NCBI GenBank assembly: GCA_934871445.1
Contig: CAKXBD010000009.1
Location: 1 to 28,351, forward strand
Direction: 5' to 3'
DNA length: 28,351 bases
Source of the DNA: an uncultured bacterium
GTDB taxonomy: Bacteria; Bacillota; Clostridia; Christensenellales; Borkfalkiaceae
Part shown: positions 22,472 to 28,351 of the stretch, one piece after another
Layout: every line of letters starts with the position of its first letter
How positions within the stretch are numbered: the stretch's first letter is position 1
The notes under the pieces: model-generated
Seen by the model: the letters and a program-made list of their open reading frames with translations, nothing else
The model's database searches: none
What the model was told of the DNA's origin: nothing
Program-made: the position numbers and the translations under genes

Positions 22472-22512
22472 TACCACAAACGCTTGAAAAAAGAGCGGCC
22501 TTGTGGTAAAAT
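22472..22512 (+). promoter_or_regulatory. ftsH promoter overlapped by an inverted repeat
   Basis: TTGAAA (22484-22489), 17 bp, TAAAAT (22507-22512) with extended TGG. TACCACAA (22472-22479) and TTGTGGTA (22501-22508) form an 8-bp inverted repeat that brackets the -35 box and enters the -10, placed like a repressor operator. Confidence 0.7.
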
Positions 22513-22625
22513 GTAAAAGAGTCGTAAGACGGACGGAGCTTTATCTTCCGCTTGCCCGCTTCTTTTAAGAAAACGAGCTCGGAAACGGGGCTTTTAAGCA
22601 GTATCATTTTCAAGGAGTCAAGACA

Positions 22626-24443
22626 TTGAACAAGAAAACCAAGACAATTATCTGGGTCATCGTCGCCGTCGTGCTGGTGGCGGTCCTCGGAATATTATTC
22701 GCGGAAATTATTTCCCCGAGATATGTCGAAATCAGCTTTTCGGAATTTAATCAGAAAGTTCTGGAAGGCAAAATTAATATTCAGGCCTGGTTGACCAAAG
22801 GTGTAGAGCTTGTCTACAAAGACCCCAATGCGGGCAGTATTTGGTCCAGCGTCATTACCATGCTCGGCATCGTGCTCGTCGCGGTCATCTTCTGGCTCAT
22901 CATGCGCCAGGCGGCCGGCGGCGGAAAGGTCATGAATGTAGGCAAGACCAAGGCGCACGTTCAGAACAACCTCAAAGTGCGTTTCGCGGACGTCGCGGGC
23001 GCGGAAGAGGAAAAGGAAGAATTGCAGGAAGTCGTCGAGTTCTTGAAAATGCCCAAAAAGTTTTCCGACCTCGGCGCGAGAATTCCGCGCGGCGTATTGC
23101 TCGTCGGCCCTCCGGGTACCGGTAAGACGCTGTTCGCAAAGGCCGTTGCAGGCGAAGCGGGCGTTCCCTTCTTCTCCGTATCCGGTTCCGACTTCGTGGA
23201 AATGTACGTCGGCGTCGGCGCGGCACGAGTCCGCGACCTCTTCGATCTCGCAAAGAAAAATCAGCCCTGTATCATCTTCGTCGACGAAATCGACGCCGTG
23301 GGCCGCAGGCGCGGCGCGGGGCTCGGCGGCGGACACGACGAGCGCGAACAGACCCTCAATCAAATTCTCGTTCAGATGGACGGCTTTGAAACAAACGAGG
23401 GCGTCATCGTCATGGCCGCGACCAACCGCGCGGATATTCTCGACCCGGCTCTGCTTCGTCCGGGCCGTTTCGACCGTCAGATTCACGTCAATCTGCCCGA
23501 CGTCAAGGGACGCGAACAAATTCTCAAGGTCCATGCGCGCAACAAGCCCATGGCTCCCGACGTCAACTTCAAGACCGTGGCACGCATCACTGCCGGCTTC
23601 TCCGGCGCGGATCTCGCCAATCTTTTGAACGAAGCCGCAATTCTCGCCGCTAGAAACGGCAAAAAGCTCATCGGAAACATCGAGCTTTACGACGGTATCA
23701 ATAAAGTCCTCATGGGGCCTCAGAAAAAGAGCCGCGTCGTCACCGAAGCCGACAAGCGCTGCACCGCGTATCACGAGGCCGGTCACGCCATTCTCGCATG
23801 CCTTTGCAAGCACTGTGACCCCGTTCACGAGGTCTCCATTATTCCCCGCGGCAACGCGGCGGGATATACCATGACCCGTCCCGAAACGGACGACAACGAC
23901 GTTTCCTACAACAAGCTCGTGGACAATATCTGCATGGCTCTCGGCGGCCGCGTCGCGGAAGAGCTCGTCATCAAAGACGTCACCACCGGCGCAAGCAACG
24001 ATTTACAGCGCGTTTCCGATCTCGCTCGCCGCATGGTCACGCAATGGGGGATGAGCGAAAAGCTCGGCCTCGTCGCTTACGATTCCGATCAGCCCGTGTT
24101 CATGGGCATGGAATACGAATACGGCGGCGGAAGCCGCAACGGCTACTCCCAAAAGACCGCCGCGGAAATCGACGACGAAATCCGCCGTTTGGTCGCTTCC
24201 GCTCACGAGCGCGCCGTTCAGCTTCTGACGGAAAACCGCGCGATTCTCGACAATATGTCCCGCGTACTCGTCGAAAAGGAAACCATTTACACCGAAGAAG
24301 TCGCCATGCTCATGAAGGGCGCTTCCTATTCCGAAGTTATCGATTTTATGGATAAAGAGGAAGGCAAGCGCAAGGATAATCCCTTTGAGAATTTCTCCAC
24401 CCCTTCCCCCGAACATCTGACTCCGAAGGTTTTCGGAAACTGA
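22626..24443 (+). CDS. ftsH: ATP-dependent zinc metalloprotease FtsH
   Basis: 605 residues from a TTG start, set by AAGGAG 8 nt upstream. This membrane AAA+ protease degrades misfolded and regulatory proteins and is needed for sporulation in Bacillus. TM1 is about 8-29 and TM2 about 73-93; the extracytoplasmic part between them is only about 43 residues, shorter than usual. Walker A GPPGTGKT at 161-168, Walker B IIFVDE at 216-221, second region of homology TNRADILDPALLRPGRFDR about 266-284, and the zinc site HEAGH at 383-387 are intact. Strong C-ending codon bias suggests high expression. Confidence 0.97.
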   Translation: MNKKTKTIIWVIVAVVLVAVLGILFAEIISPRYVEISFSEFNQKVLEGKINIQAWLTKGVELVYKDPNAGSIWSSVITMLGIVLVAVIFWLIMRQAAGGGKVMNVGKTKAHVQNNLKVRFADVAGAEEEKEELQEVVEFLKMPKKFSDLGARIPRGVLLVGPPGTGKTLFAKAVAGEAGVPFFSVSGSDFVEMYVGVGAARVRDLFDLAKKNQPCIIFVDEIDAVGRRRGAGLGGGHDEREQTLNQILVQMDGFETNEGVIVMAATNRADILDPALLRPGRFDRQIHVNLPDVKGREQILKVHARNKPMAPDVNFKTVARITAGFSGADLANLLNEAAILAARNGKKLIGNIELYDGINKVLMGPQKKSRVVTEADKRCTAYHEAGHAILACLCKHCDPVHEVSIIPRGNAAGYTMTRPETDDNDVSYNKLVDNICMALGGRVAEELVIKDVTTGASNDLQRVSDLARRMVTQWGMSEKLGLVAYDSDQPVFMGMEYEYGGGSRNGYSQKTAAEIDDEIRRLVASAHERAVQLLTENRAILDNMSRVLVEKETIYTEEVAMLMKGASYSEVIDFMDKEEGKRKDNPFENFSTPSPEHLTPKVFGN

Positions 24444-24482
24444 GTTTTTGACCTATGCCGCAATATATCTGCGGCCATACGA

Positions 24483-24515
24483 AAGAGCCGAGGAAATCCT
24501 TCGGCTCTTGTCTTT
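24483..24515 (+). terminator. Hairpin between ftsH and the parB-like gene
   Basis: AAGAGCCGA/TCGGCTCTT 9-bp stem with a 9-nt loop and a broken T-run (GTCTTTAT). It probably lowers read-through into the downstream gene. Confidence 0.5.
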
Positions 24516-24533
24516 ATAGACAGGAGTGTTTCC

Positions 24534-25415
24534 ATGAAACGAACAAGAAAAATTCCCATTCCCGCCTCTTCTGCCGAAGAAAGGGAAATCGCCGTCGCAG
24601 ACATCGATTGCGCGGGCGACGGCGCGCGATATGGAGAACAGTCTATTTCCGACGGCGGCGCGGCGGGTACTCCGCCCGAGGCGCTGAAAAAGCGCGCCGC
24701 TTATCTCCTTCTCAACGGCGTGCCTCTGCTCGTCGTCAATGAAGAGAAGGGGGGCAGGTATCGACTTTTGGCCGGAAAAAACGATCTCGCCGCGGCAAAG
24801 CTCGCCGGCATTTCCTCCGTCCCCGCCCGAATTTATCGATTTTCCGAACGGGATGCGGAAATTTTCGCCCTTACGGAAACGCTCAAAAGGGATTCCGCCG
24901 GCGCCATGGAAGGGGCTTACCTCATGAGAAGGCTGATTTCCGAGTTCGGCTGGACGCAGGACGAAATCGCCGCAGGAATCGGAAAATCCCGTCCCGCCGT
25001 CGCCAATTCCCTGCGGCTTCTGACGCTCGCACCCGAGGTCGTGGGACTGGTCGAAAGCGGAAGACTCTCCGCCGGGCACGCCCGCGCCCTCGTCTCCGTG
25101 CCCAAAGAAAAACAATTCGCTTTTGCCGAGGAGGCGCTCAAACGCGGATATTCCGTTCGGGAGACGGAACGCGCCGTCAAGGCTTTCCTGACTCCGCCCG
25201 AAGTCCTTCAATCGGAAAAGGCCGCTGCCGCCGCTGCCAAGAGCGCGGAGCTCAAAGCGCTCGTCGAGCGTATGCGCTCGGTGTTCAGAACCAAGGTTTC
25301 CCTTATCGGCAACGACAAAAAGGGCAGAATTTATATCGATTATTACACGCCCGAAGATTTGTATCGCTTTGAAGAAATGCTCGCCGTACTCGAAAGCAGT
25401 CCTATTTTCGACTGA
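24534..25415 (+). CDS. ParB/Noc-family DNA-binding protein with degenerate CTP-binding motifs
   Basis: 293 residues, set by AGGAG upstream. The order of ParB is recognisable: N-terminal Srx-like domain (about 17-120), helix-turn-helix domain with TQDEIAAGIGKSRPAVANSL at 141-160 and the SAGHARALVSVP helix at 179-190, and a C-terminal dimer domain. The GERR motif of the CTP pocket reads GKND (81-84), and ENxQR reads ETLKR (115-119), so residues needed for CTP binding and hydrolysis in B. subtilis ParB are missing. The N-terminal GV-QPI-V motif is also weak. ParA is not adjacent. It may be a Noc-like or regulatory paralogue. Confidence 0.85.
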   Translation: MKRTRKIPIPASSAEEREIAVADIDCAGDGARYGEQSISDGGAAGTPPEALKKRAAYLLLNGVPLLVVNEEKGGRYRLLAGKNDLAAAKLAGISSVPARIYRFSERDAEIFALTETLKRDSAGAMEGAYLMRRLISEFGWTQDEIAAGIGKSRPAVANSLRLLTLAPEVVGLVESGRLSAGHARALVSVPKEKQFAFAEEALKRGYSVRETERAVKAFLTPPEVLQSEKAAAAAAKSAELKALVERMRSVFRTKVSLIGNDKKGRIYIDYYTPEDLYRFEEMLAVLESSPIFD

Positions 25416-25470
25416 CGCGCGCGCGACAGTTATATAATATAGGCAAAACACGCGAAAGGAAATGGGACGC

Positions 25471-25538
25471 AAGGGGCGGGAGACGTAAGAGACAGGAAAG
25501 AGCAAGGGGACGGGAGACGTAAAAAAACGGGAAAGCGC
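25471..25538 (+). repeat. Two imperfect ~34-bp tandem repeats in a polypurine intergenic region
   Basis: AAGGGGCGGGAGACGTAAG begins at 25471 and AAGGGGACGGGAGACGTAA at 25504; the units then both run into GGAAAG-GC. The surrounding 25440-25607 is purine-rich with no gene. Confidence 0.65.
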
Positions 25539-25600
25539 AAAAGAGACGATAATGCGGGCGCGCCTCGGACGGGAAGGGAAAAGGCGGGAAATCGAAAAGT

Positions 25601-25673
25601 AAAAAAAGAGCCGTTCTCTCGAAAAGAGAGAACGGCTCCAATCATTTCCCCCTGCCGAATGTCCGACAGGGGG
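25601..25673 (-). terminator. Double-hairpin terminator of the small minus-strand membrane gene
   Basis: Read on the minus strand: first CCCCCTG/CAGGGGG (25673-25648), then a perfect 13-bp stem GAGCCGTTCTCTC (25638-25608) with a 5-nt loop, followed by seven T (25607-25601). Confidence 0.88.
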
Positions 25674-25680
25674 AATAAGA

Positions 25681-25920
25681 TTACTTCGCAAAGAGCAGAT
25701 GTCCCGTGATGATGAGATAGATGAGGTCGACGATGCAAAGTAACCACGTCCATCCCACGAGCAGGAAAAGCAGGAAGATTACGATATGCACGAGACTTTT
25801 TGTCCTCAGCATGACCGACAGTCTGATGAGACATTCCACAATCCAGCCTACGACGGGCAGAATGAGGAGCAGCACTTTCAGCAGTCTCGATTGACTGTTA
25901 AACCATTTATCAAATGTCAT
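25681..25920 (-). CDS. Small unknown membrane protein
   Basis: 79 residues from ATG 25920, chosen because GGAGG stands 8 nt upstream; a longer frame to 25965 would overlap the promoter. Two or three hydrophobic segments: about 14-35 (VLLLILPVVGWIVECLI), and 44-75 (IVIFLLFLLVGWTWLLCIVD and beyond). The short polar N-terminus MTFDKWFNSQSR and near absence of soluble parts fit a small integral membrane protein of stress or toxin-like type, but no family is recognised. It has its own strong promoter and terminator. Confidence 0.8.
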   Translation of the reverse strand: MTFDKWFNSQSRLLKVLLLILPVVGWIVECLIRLSVMLRTKSLVHIVIFLLFLLVGWTWLLCIVDLIYLIITGHLLFAK

Positions 25921-25953
25921 GATACAGCCTCCAAATTTTGTTTCAGTACTTAT

Positions 25954-25982
25954 ATTATACCACAATATAAAAAATAATGCAA
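25954..25982 (-). promoter_or_regulatory. Sigma-A promoter for the small membrane gene
   Basis: Minus strand TTGCAT (25982-25977), 17 bp, TATAAT (25959-25954), extended TGG. Confidence 0.82.
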
Positions 25983-26001
25983 TACCTTTTTGTGAAAAAC
26001 T

Positions 26002-26247
26002 TTACTTCTCCTTTTTTTCGTCCTCTTTTCCGCCGTCGCCGAAATCTATTCCCGACAAATCGTCGTGTCTCGCCCGCTTTTCTTCCTCCTCCTGCTTTTG
26101 CTTGCAAAGGAGCATGAGTCCGAAAAAGAGAAAGGCACCCAGAACGCAGATTCCCGCCATTCCCCAAGAAACCAGCGCGCCGAGCGGAATGACCAGCGCG
26201 ACAAATACCGCCGCAATCAGCGTAAACAAAATCCGCAGTGTTTTCAA
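26002..26247 (-). CDS. Small unknown membrane protein with charged tail
   Basis: 81 residues from TTG 26247: GGAGG lies 8 nt before it, while ATG 26280 has no ribosome site and coincides with the promoter -10. Two hydrophobic helices (about 6-25 and 29-46) are followed by a highly charged C-terminal tail (KQKQEEEEKRARHDD and Lys/Glu end), probably cytoplasmic. No family recognised. Confidence 0.75.
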   Translation of the reverse strand: MKTLRILFTLIAAVFVALVIPLGALVSWGMAGICVLGAFLFFGLMLLCKQKQEEEEKRARHDDLSGIDFGDGGKEDEKKEK

Positions 26248-26278
26248 GATAAACGCCTCCGATAAGTTTGTCGGATTC

Positions 26279-26308
26279 ATTGTAGCACAAAAAAGAAGAA
26301 AAAGTCAA
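26279..26308 (-). promoter_or_regulatory. Sigma-A promoter for the 81-residue membrane gene
   Basis: Minus strand TTGACT (26308-26303), 18 bp, TACAAT (26284-26279). It decides that translation starts at TTG 26247. Confidence 0.8.
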
Positions 26309-26373
26309 GCGCGCGAAAAATGCAAAATTTTATGAGTATTAAAAAATAAAAGAGTCTCTTAATAATAAACCTC

Positions 26374-26402
26374 TTGACAATAATATTTATTCGTGATACA
26401 AT
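26374..26402 (+). promoter_or_regulatory. Strong sigma-A promoter before the decayed secreted-protein gene
   Basis: Consensus TTGACA, 17 bp, TACAAT with extended TG. Confidence 0.85.
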
Positions 26403-26434
26403 ATATATAAATAGTTAAGAATGAGGGGAGACCA

Positions 26435-26476
26435 ATGCAAAACAGTGATAGGATTTGCTGTTTGAATAAAGAATAA
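26435..26476 (+). CDS. Possible 13-residue leader peptide or start remnant
   Basis: GAGGGGAG followed by ATG encodes MQNSDRICCLNKE and a TAA, directly behind a strong promoter. It is either the original start of the following broken gene after a frameshift, or a short leader peptide. Nothing else supports a function. Confidence 0.3.
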   Translation: MQNSDRICCLNKE

Positions 26477-26528
26477 TATGATTAGGATAATGGATTAAAG
26501 CGGTTAACATTACAAAAAAACAACATTG

Positions 26529-27324
26529 ATGTTGATAACTTGTTTTGCGTTTGTTTCTATTTTGGGAATGGGCAGACTGTCCGCTAACGCTGAGGAAATC
26601 GAAATTAATGATATGCGGGATTATTTGCTTTCCATTCAAATGCCCGAAAGTTATCTCGATGCTTTGACTGACGAATAGATTGAAAAAACATATTATTCGT
26701 ACTATGGTAATGCGTTGAAATCGGCGAGGTCGAGACAATGTATTTAAGCGAAGAAAACGAAAAAATTCAGATGAAATGGAATTTAGAAATTTTCCTTCGT
26801 ATTTTTATAAAAGTTATACCAAAAAAGAATTGATAAATGTCAAAATGACGGCTTCTTCTAATTGATTGGATTTTCCTATTTGGCATAGAACCGACGCAAT
26901 AGTGGTTAATTGGGATTCAAATGTTTTTACATATCAAGTAGGCACGTTTGAAAGTTATCAAATAATTGGTTTTAATGTAGCAAACCCTCAGACCCGCCAC
27001 CATACCGAGCTTGCCGAGCTCACACAAGGGGGATTGGGGTTTGATGTTTCGTTAAAATCAGAAATATTCCAAGATGACGCAGCATTTCTTACAGAATTGA
27101 AAGGGGGAGCGTCTTTTTATCTTCTTCCTTCTCAAAATCCTATGTATCAAGGAACCGGTTCAGACGGTTATTATACAACTTCCGTAAATGCGCAATATCG
27201 ACATAATCGGAATCCGTTTGTAGGAAGTGTCAGCTTTTCTGTTTCAGGACTTACCGTGGGCTTCGATTTATCGGCTTTTACGGATACAGTCGCTAACGGA
27301 TGTAATATCAACTACAAATATTAA
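26529..27324 (+). pseudogene. Decayed secreted-protein gene
   Basis: A signal peptide is still visible (ITCFAFVSILGMGRLSANA then EEIEIND), followed by a TAG at 26676-26678, a frameshift near 26715 (the next good segment VETMYLSEENEKIQ is in frame +3), a second shift near 26770 (DEMEFRNFPSYFYKSYTKK in frame +1), and TGA at 26863-26865. After that the frame is open for 152 residues to TAA 27324. Four independent lesions make recoding unlikely. The product was an exported protein of about 265 residues with a beta-rich Ser/Gly/Tyr C-terminus; I do not recognise its family. The region is AT-rich against the rest. Confidence 0.8.
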
Positions 27325-27360
27325 TTAACAATTTTGATAATATGGGAGAAACATATTCTA

Positions 27361-27879
27361 ATGAATAAAACGCTTAAATTTTTGTTGTTCGGTATTTTAA
27401 TGGTCCTTTTGGGAATATACGCCGTTATCTTTATGATTTACGCCGAGTCATATTTCCTTGGCGCGCTTGCCGTAGTCTGTCCCTTTACCGGCCTCTTGGT
27501 CGGCGTAATGGGAGTTTTGGATAAAAAGCGGATTCCCGACAGTCTGAAATTGCAGGATATTCCTCAATACAGCGATATAAAGAGCGAGGAACTCGTCCGC
27601 ATAGCTGTTATATGGAAAGAGGAAGGAGCTGCGCCGAAAGAATTTTCCACGGAGGATAAAGAGGCGATTTCCCGCACGATGGACATGTTTTCCGAAACGG
27701 GCGCGTTTATCGCGCAAAATCAGACGGATTCGGAAAACGGTTTGGCGGTTTTCTATGACGAAAAAGGACGGAAAACCGCGCTCCCTCTCTCGGGCTTAAA
27801 ATACGGTACTCGATATTATCGCTGTTCCGATGCGACCAAAGAGTTCCTTTTCCGTCTCGGCGGGGAAAACGTCGGATAA
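27361..27879 (+). CDS. Unknown small membrane protein with soluble C-terminal domain
   Basis: 172 residues from ATG 27361 (GGGAG upstream; the frame extends to TTG 27334). Two hydrophobic helices at about 4-28 and 32-52 are followed by ~120 soluble residues, part acidic (KEFSTEDKEAISRTMDMF) and part beta-type (NGLAVFYDEKGRKTALPLSGLKYGTRYYRCSD). No family recognised. It follows the pseudogene by 36 bp but has normal codon use and is intact, and it ends in a strong terminator. Confidence 0.78.
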   Translation: MNKTLKFLLFGILMVLLGIYAVIFMIYAESYFLGALAVVCPFTGLLVGVMGVLDKKRIPDSLKLQDIPQYSDIKSEELVRIAVIWKEEGAAPKEFSTEDKEAISRTMDMFSETGAFIAQNQTDSENGLAVFYDEKGRKTALPLSGLKYGTRYYRCSDATKEFLFRLGGENVG

Positions 27880-27925
27880 CATCCGTCGTGCTCGGAAAAA
27901 CAAAGAATTTACGTAAAAAATCTTC

Positions 27926-27963
27926 AAAAGGGGACGATGCAATTTTCTGCATCGTCCCCTTTT
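27926..27963. terminator. Perfect bidirectional terminator
   Basis: AAAAGGGGACGATGCA pairs with TGCATCGTCCCCTTTT over 16 bp around a 6-nt loop. Confidence 0.92.
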
Positions 27964-28016
27964 CGGATACCCCCGAAAAAAACTCGAAAAAAGTAAAAAA
28001 AAGTAGATAAAAAGAG

Positions 28017-28046
28017 TTGACAAAGGAGGAAGGGATGTGGTAATAT
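28017..28046 (+). promoter_or_regulatory. First of two related tandem promoters
   Basis: TTGACA, 18 bp ending in GATGTGG, TAATAT. The start region is followed by TCCCGAGGGA. Confidence 0.8.
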
Positions 28047-28151
28047 AAACAAGCTGTCCCGAGGGAAGCGGAAAAACGACTTGAAAAAAGGTTTTTAAGA
28101 AGTCAGAAATAAAAAAAGACAAAAAAAACCAAAAAAAGTTTGAAAAAACGC

Positions 28152-28181
28152 TTGACAAGAGGCTGAGAGATGTGGTATTAT
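28152..28181 (+). promoter_or_regulatory. Second of two related tandem promoters
   Basis: TTGACA, 18 bp ending in GATGTGG, TATTAT, 135 bp after the first. The transcript begins with CTCTCACCGAGAG and ACCGA/TCGGT hairpins. No gene lies in 28182-28351; such paired promoters are typical of rRNA or other stable-RNA operons, which would lie past the window end. Confidence 0.8.
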
Positions 28182-28351
28182 AGACAGGCTCTCACCGAGA
28201 GGGGAGGCACCGAGCTTTTGTTCGGTAAAAAGCAGATTAAAAATGGAATACGAAAGAAATGAGATTTTATTTGACAGACAATGCAAATAGAAGGTAATTT
28301 CCGTTAATTTTTTAGAATTGACTTTTCTGCAAAGAGAAGGCAACCTAAAGC

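Noticed and set aside
26247..26280. ATG 26280 as start of the 81-residue membrane protein
   Set aside because: It coincides with the -10 box of the gene's own promoter and has no ribosome site; TTG 26247 has GGAGG at the right distance.
26676..26865. Stop-codon recoding or programmed frameshift in the secreted-protein gene
   Set aside because: Four lesions of different types (TAG, two shifts, TGA) without a slippery site or stimulatory hairpin are better explained by decay.
1..28351. Insertion sequences, transposases, prophage or tRNA genes
   Set aside because: No transposase, integrase or tRNA-like cloverleaf with a TTCGAATCC-type arm in context was found.

Overview
The window looks like an origin-proximal piece of a Gram-positive, endospore-forming Clostridia-type (Bacillota) chromosome, about 28 kb, probably from an uncultured lineage. 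Pointers are the yaaO-tmk-holB-ricT order known from Bacillus, rsmG, dnaN, rpmH-rnpA-yidD-yidC-khpB, a YyaC sporulation protease, a collagen-like exosporium-type protein, FtsH, a ParB-family protein, and many strong sigma-A promoters (TTGACA-17/18-TATAAT, often with an extended -10). The exact genus cannot be read from the sequence.

Layout. 1-5037 (+): the 3' end of an unknown protein, then a PLP-dependent Orn/Lys/Arg-decarboxylase-like protein, tmk, holB and ricT. 5165-7071 (-): a collagen-like protein with a possible sigma-K promoter, a SLOG/YpsA-like protein and rsmG. 7173-7470: the replication origin, with eight DnaA boxes, a run of DnaA-trio triplets and AT-rich DNA directly before dnaN; no dnaA gene is in the window. 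7630-12544 (+): dnaN, rpmH, rnpA, yidD, yidC with large extracytoplasmic insertions, and khpB/jag with a long Tyr/Asn/Arg/Gly-rich tail. 12632-12982: a promoter and a structured RNA region ending in a strong hairpin, before an NfeD-like/flotillin pair (12983-15167). 15230-17684: two unrecognised proteins, one acidic and membrane-anchored, one beta-propeller-like with an embedded hydrophobic helix. 17703-17798: 16-bp tandem repeats. 17882-18530 (-): a QueT-type queuosine-precursor transporter under a preQ1-I-like leader. 18672-19490: a small lipoprotein and a small membrane protein. 19495-20088 (-): YyaC. 20286-20999: a CvpA-like membrane protein. 21156-21764: an AT-rich GNAT acetyltransferase.

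21821-22625 has no gene but holds a second cluster of eight DnaA boxes, a parS-like site, a polypurine tract and the ftsH promoter. FtsH (TTG start) and a ParB-like protein whose CTP-binding motifs are degenerate follow. 25416-27360 holds polypurine repeats, two small minus-strand membrane proteins and an AT-rich decayed secreted-protein gene. A small membrane protein (27361-27879), a perfect terminator and then two related tandem promoters (28017-28181) close the window; these probably drive an rRNA, tRNA or other stable-RNA operon beyond the end.

The genes combine replication initiation and clamp loading (oriC, dnaN, holB), nucleotide supply (tmk), RNA processing and modification (rnpA, rsmG, khpB, ricT), membrane protein insertion and quality control (yidC, yidD, ftsH, flotillin/NfeD), chromosome segregation (ParB-like, parS) and sporulation (YyaC, collagen-like protein). 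The most unusual points are the two separated DnaA-box clusters with no dnaA, the ParB-like protein lacking GERR, the structured RNA at 12.7 kb, and the preQ1-I-like leader of queT.
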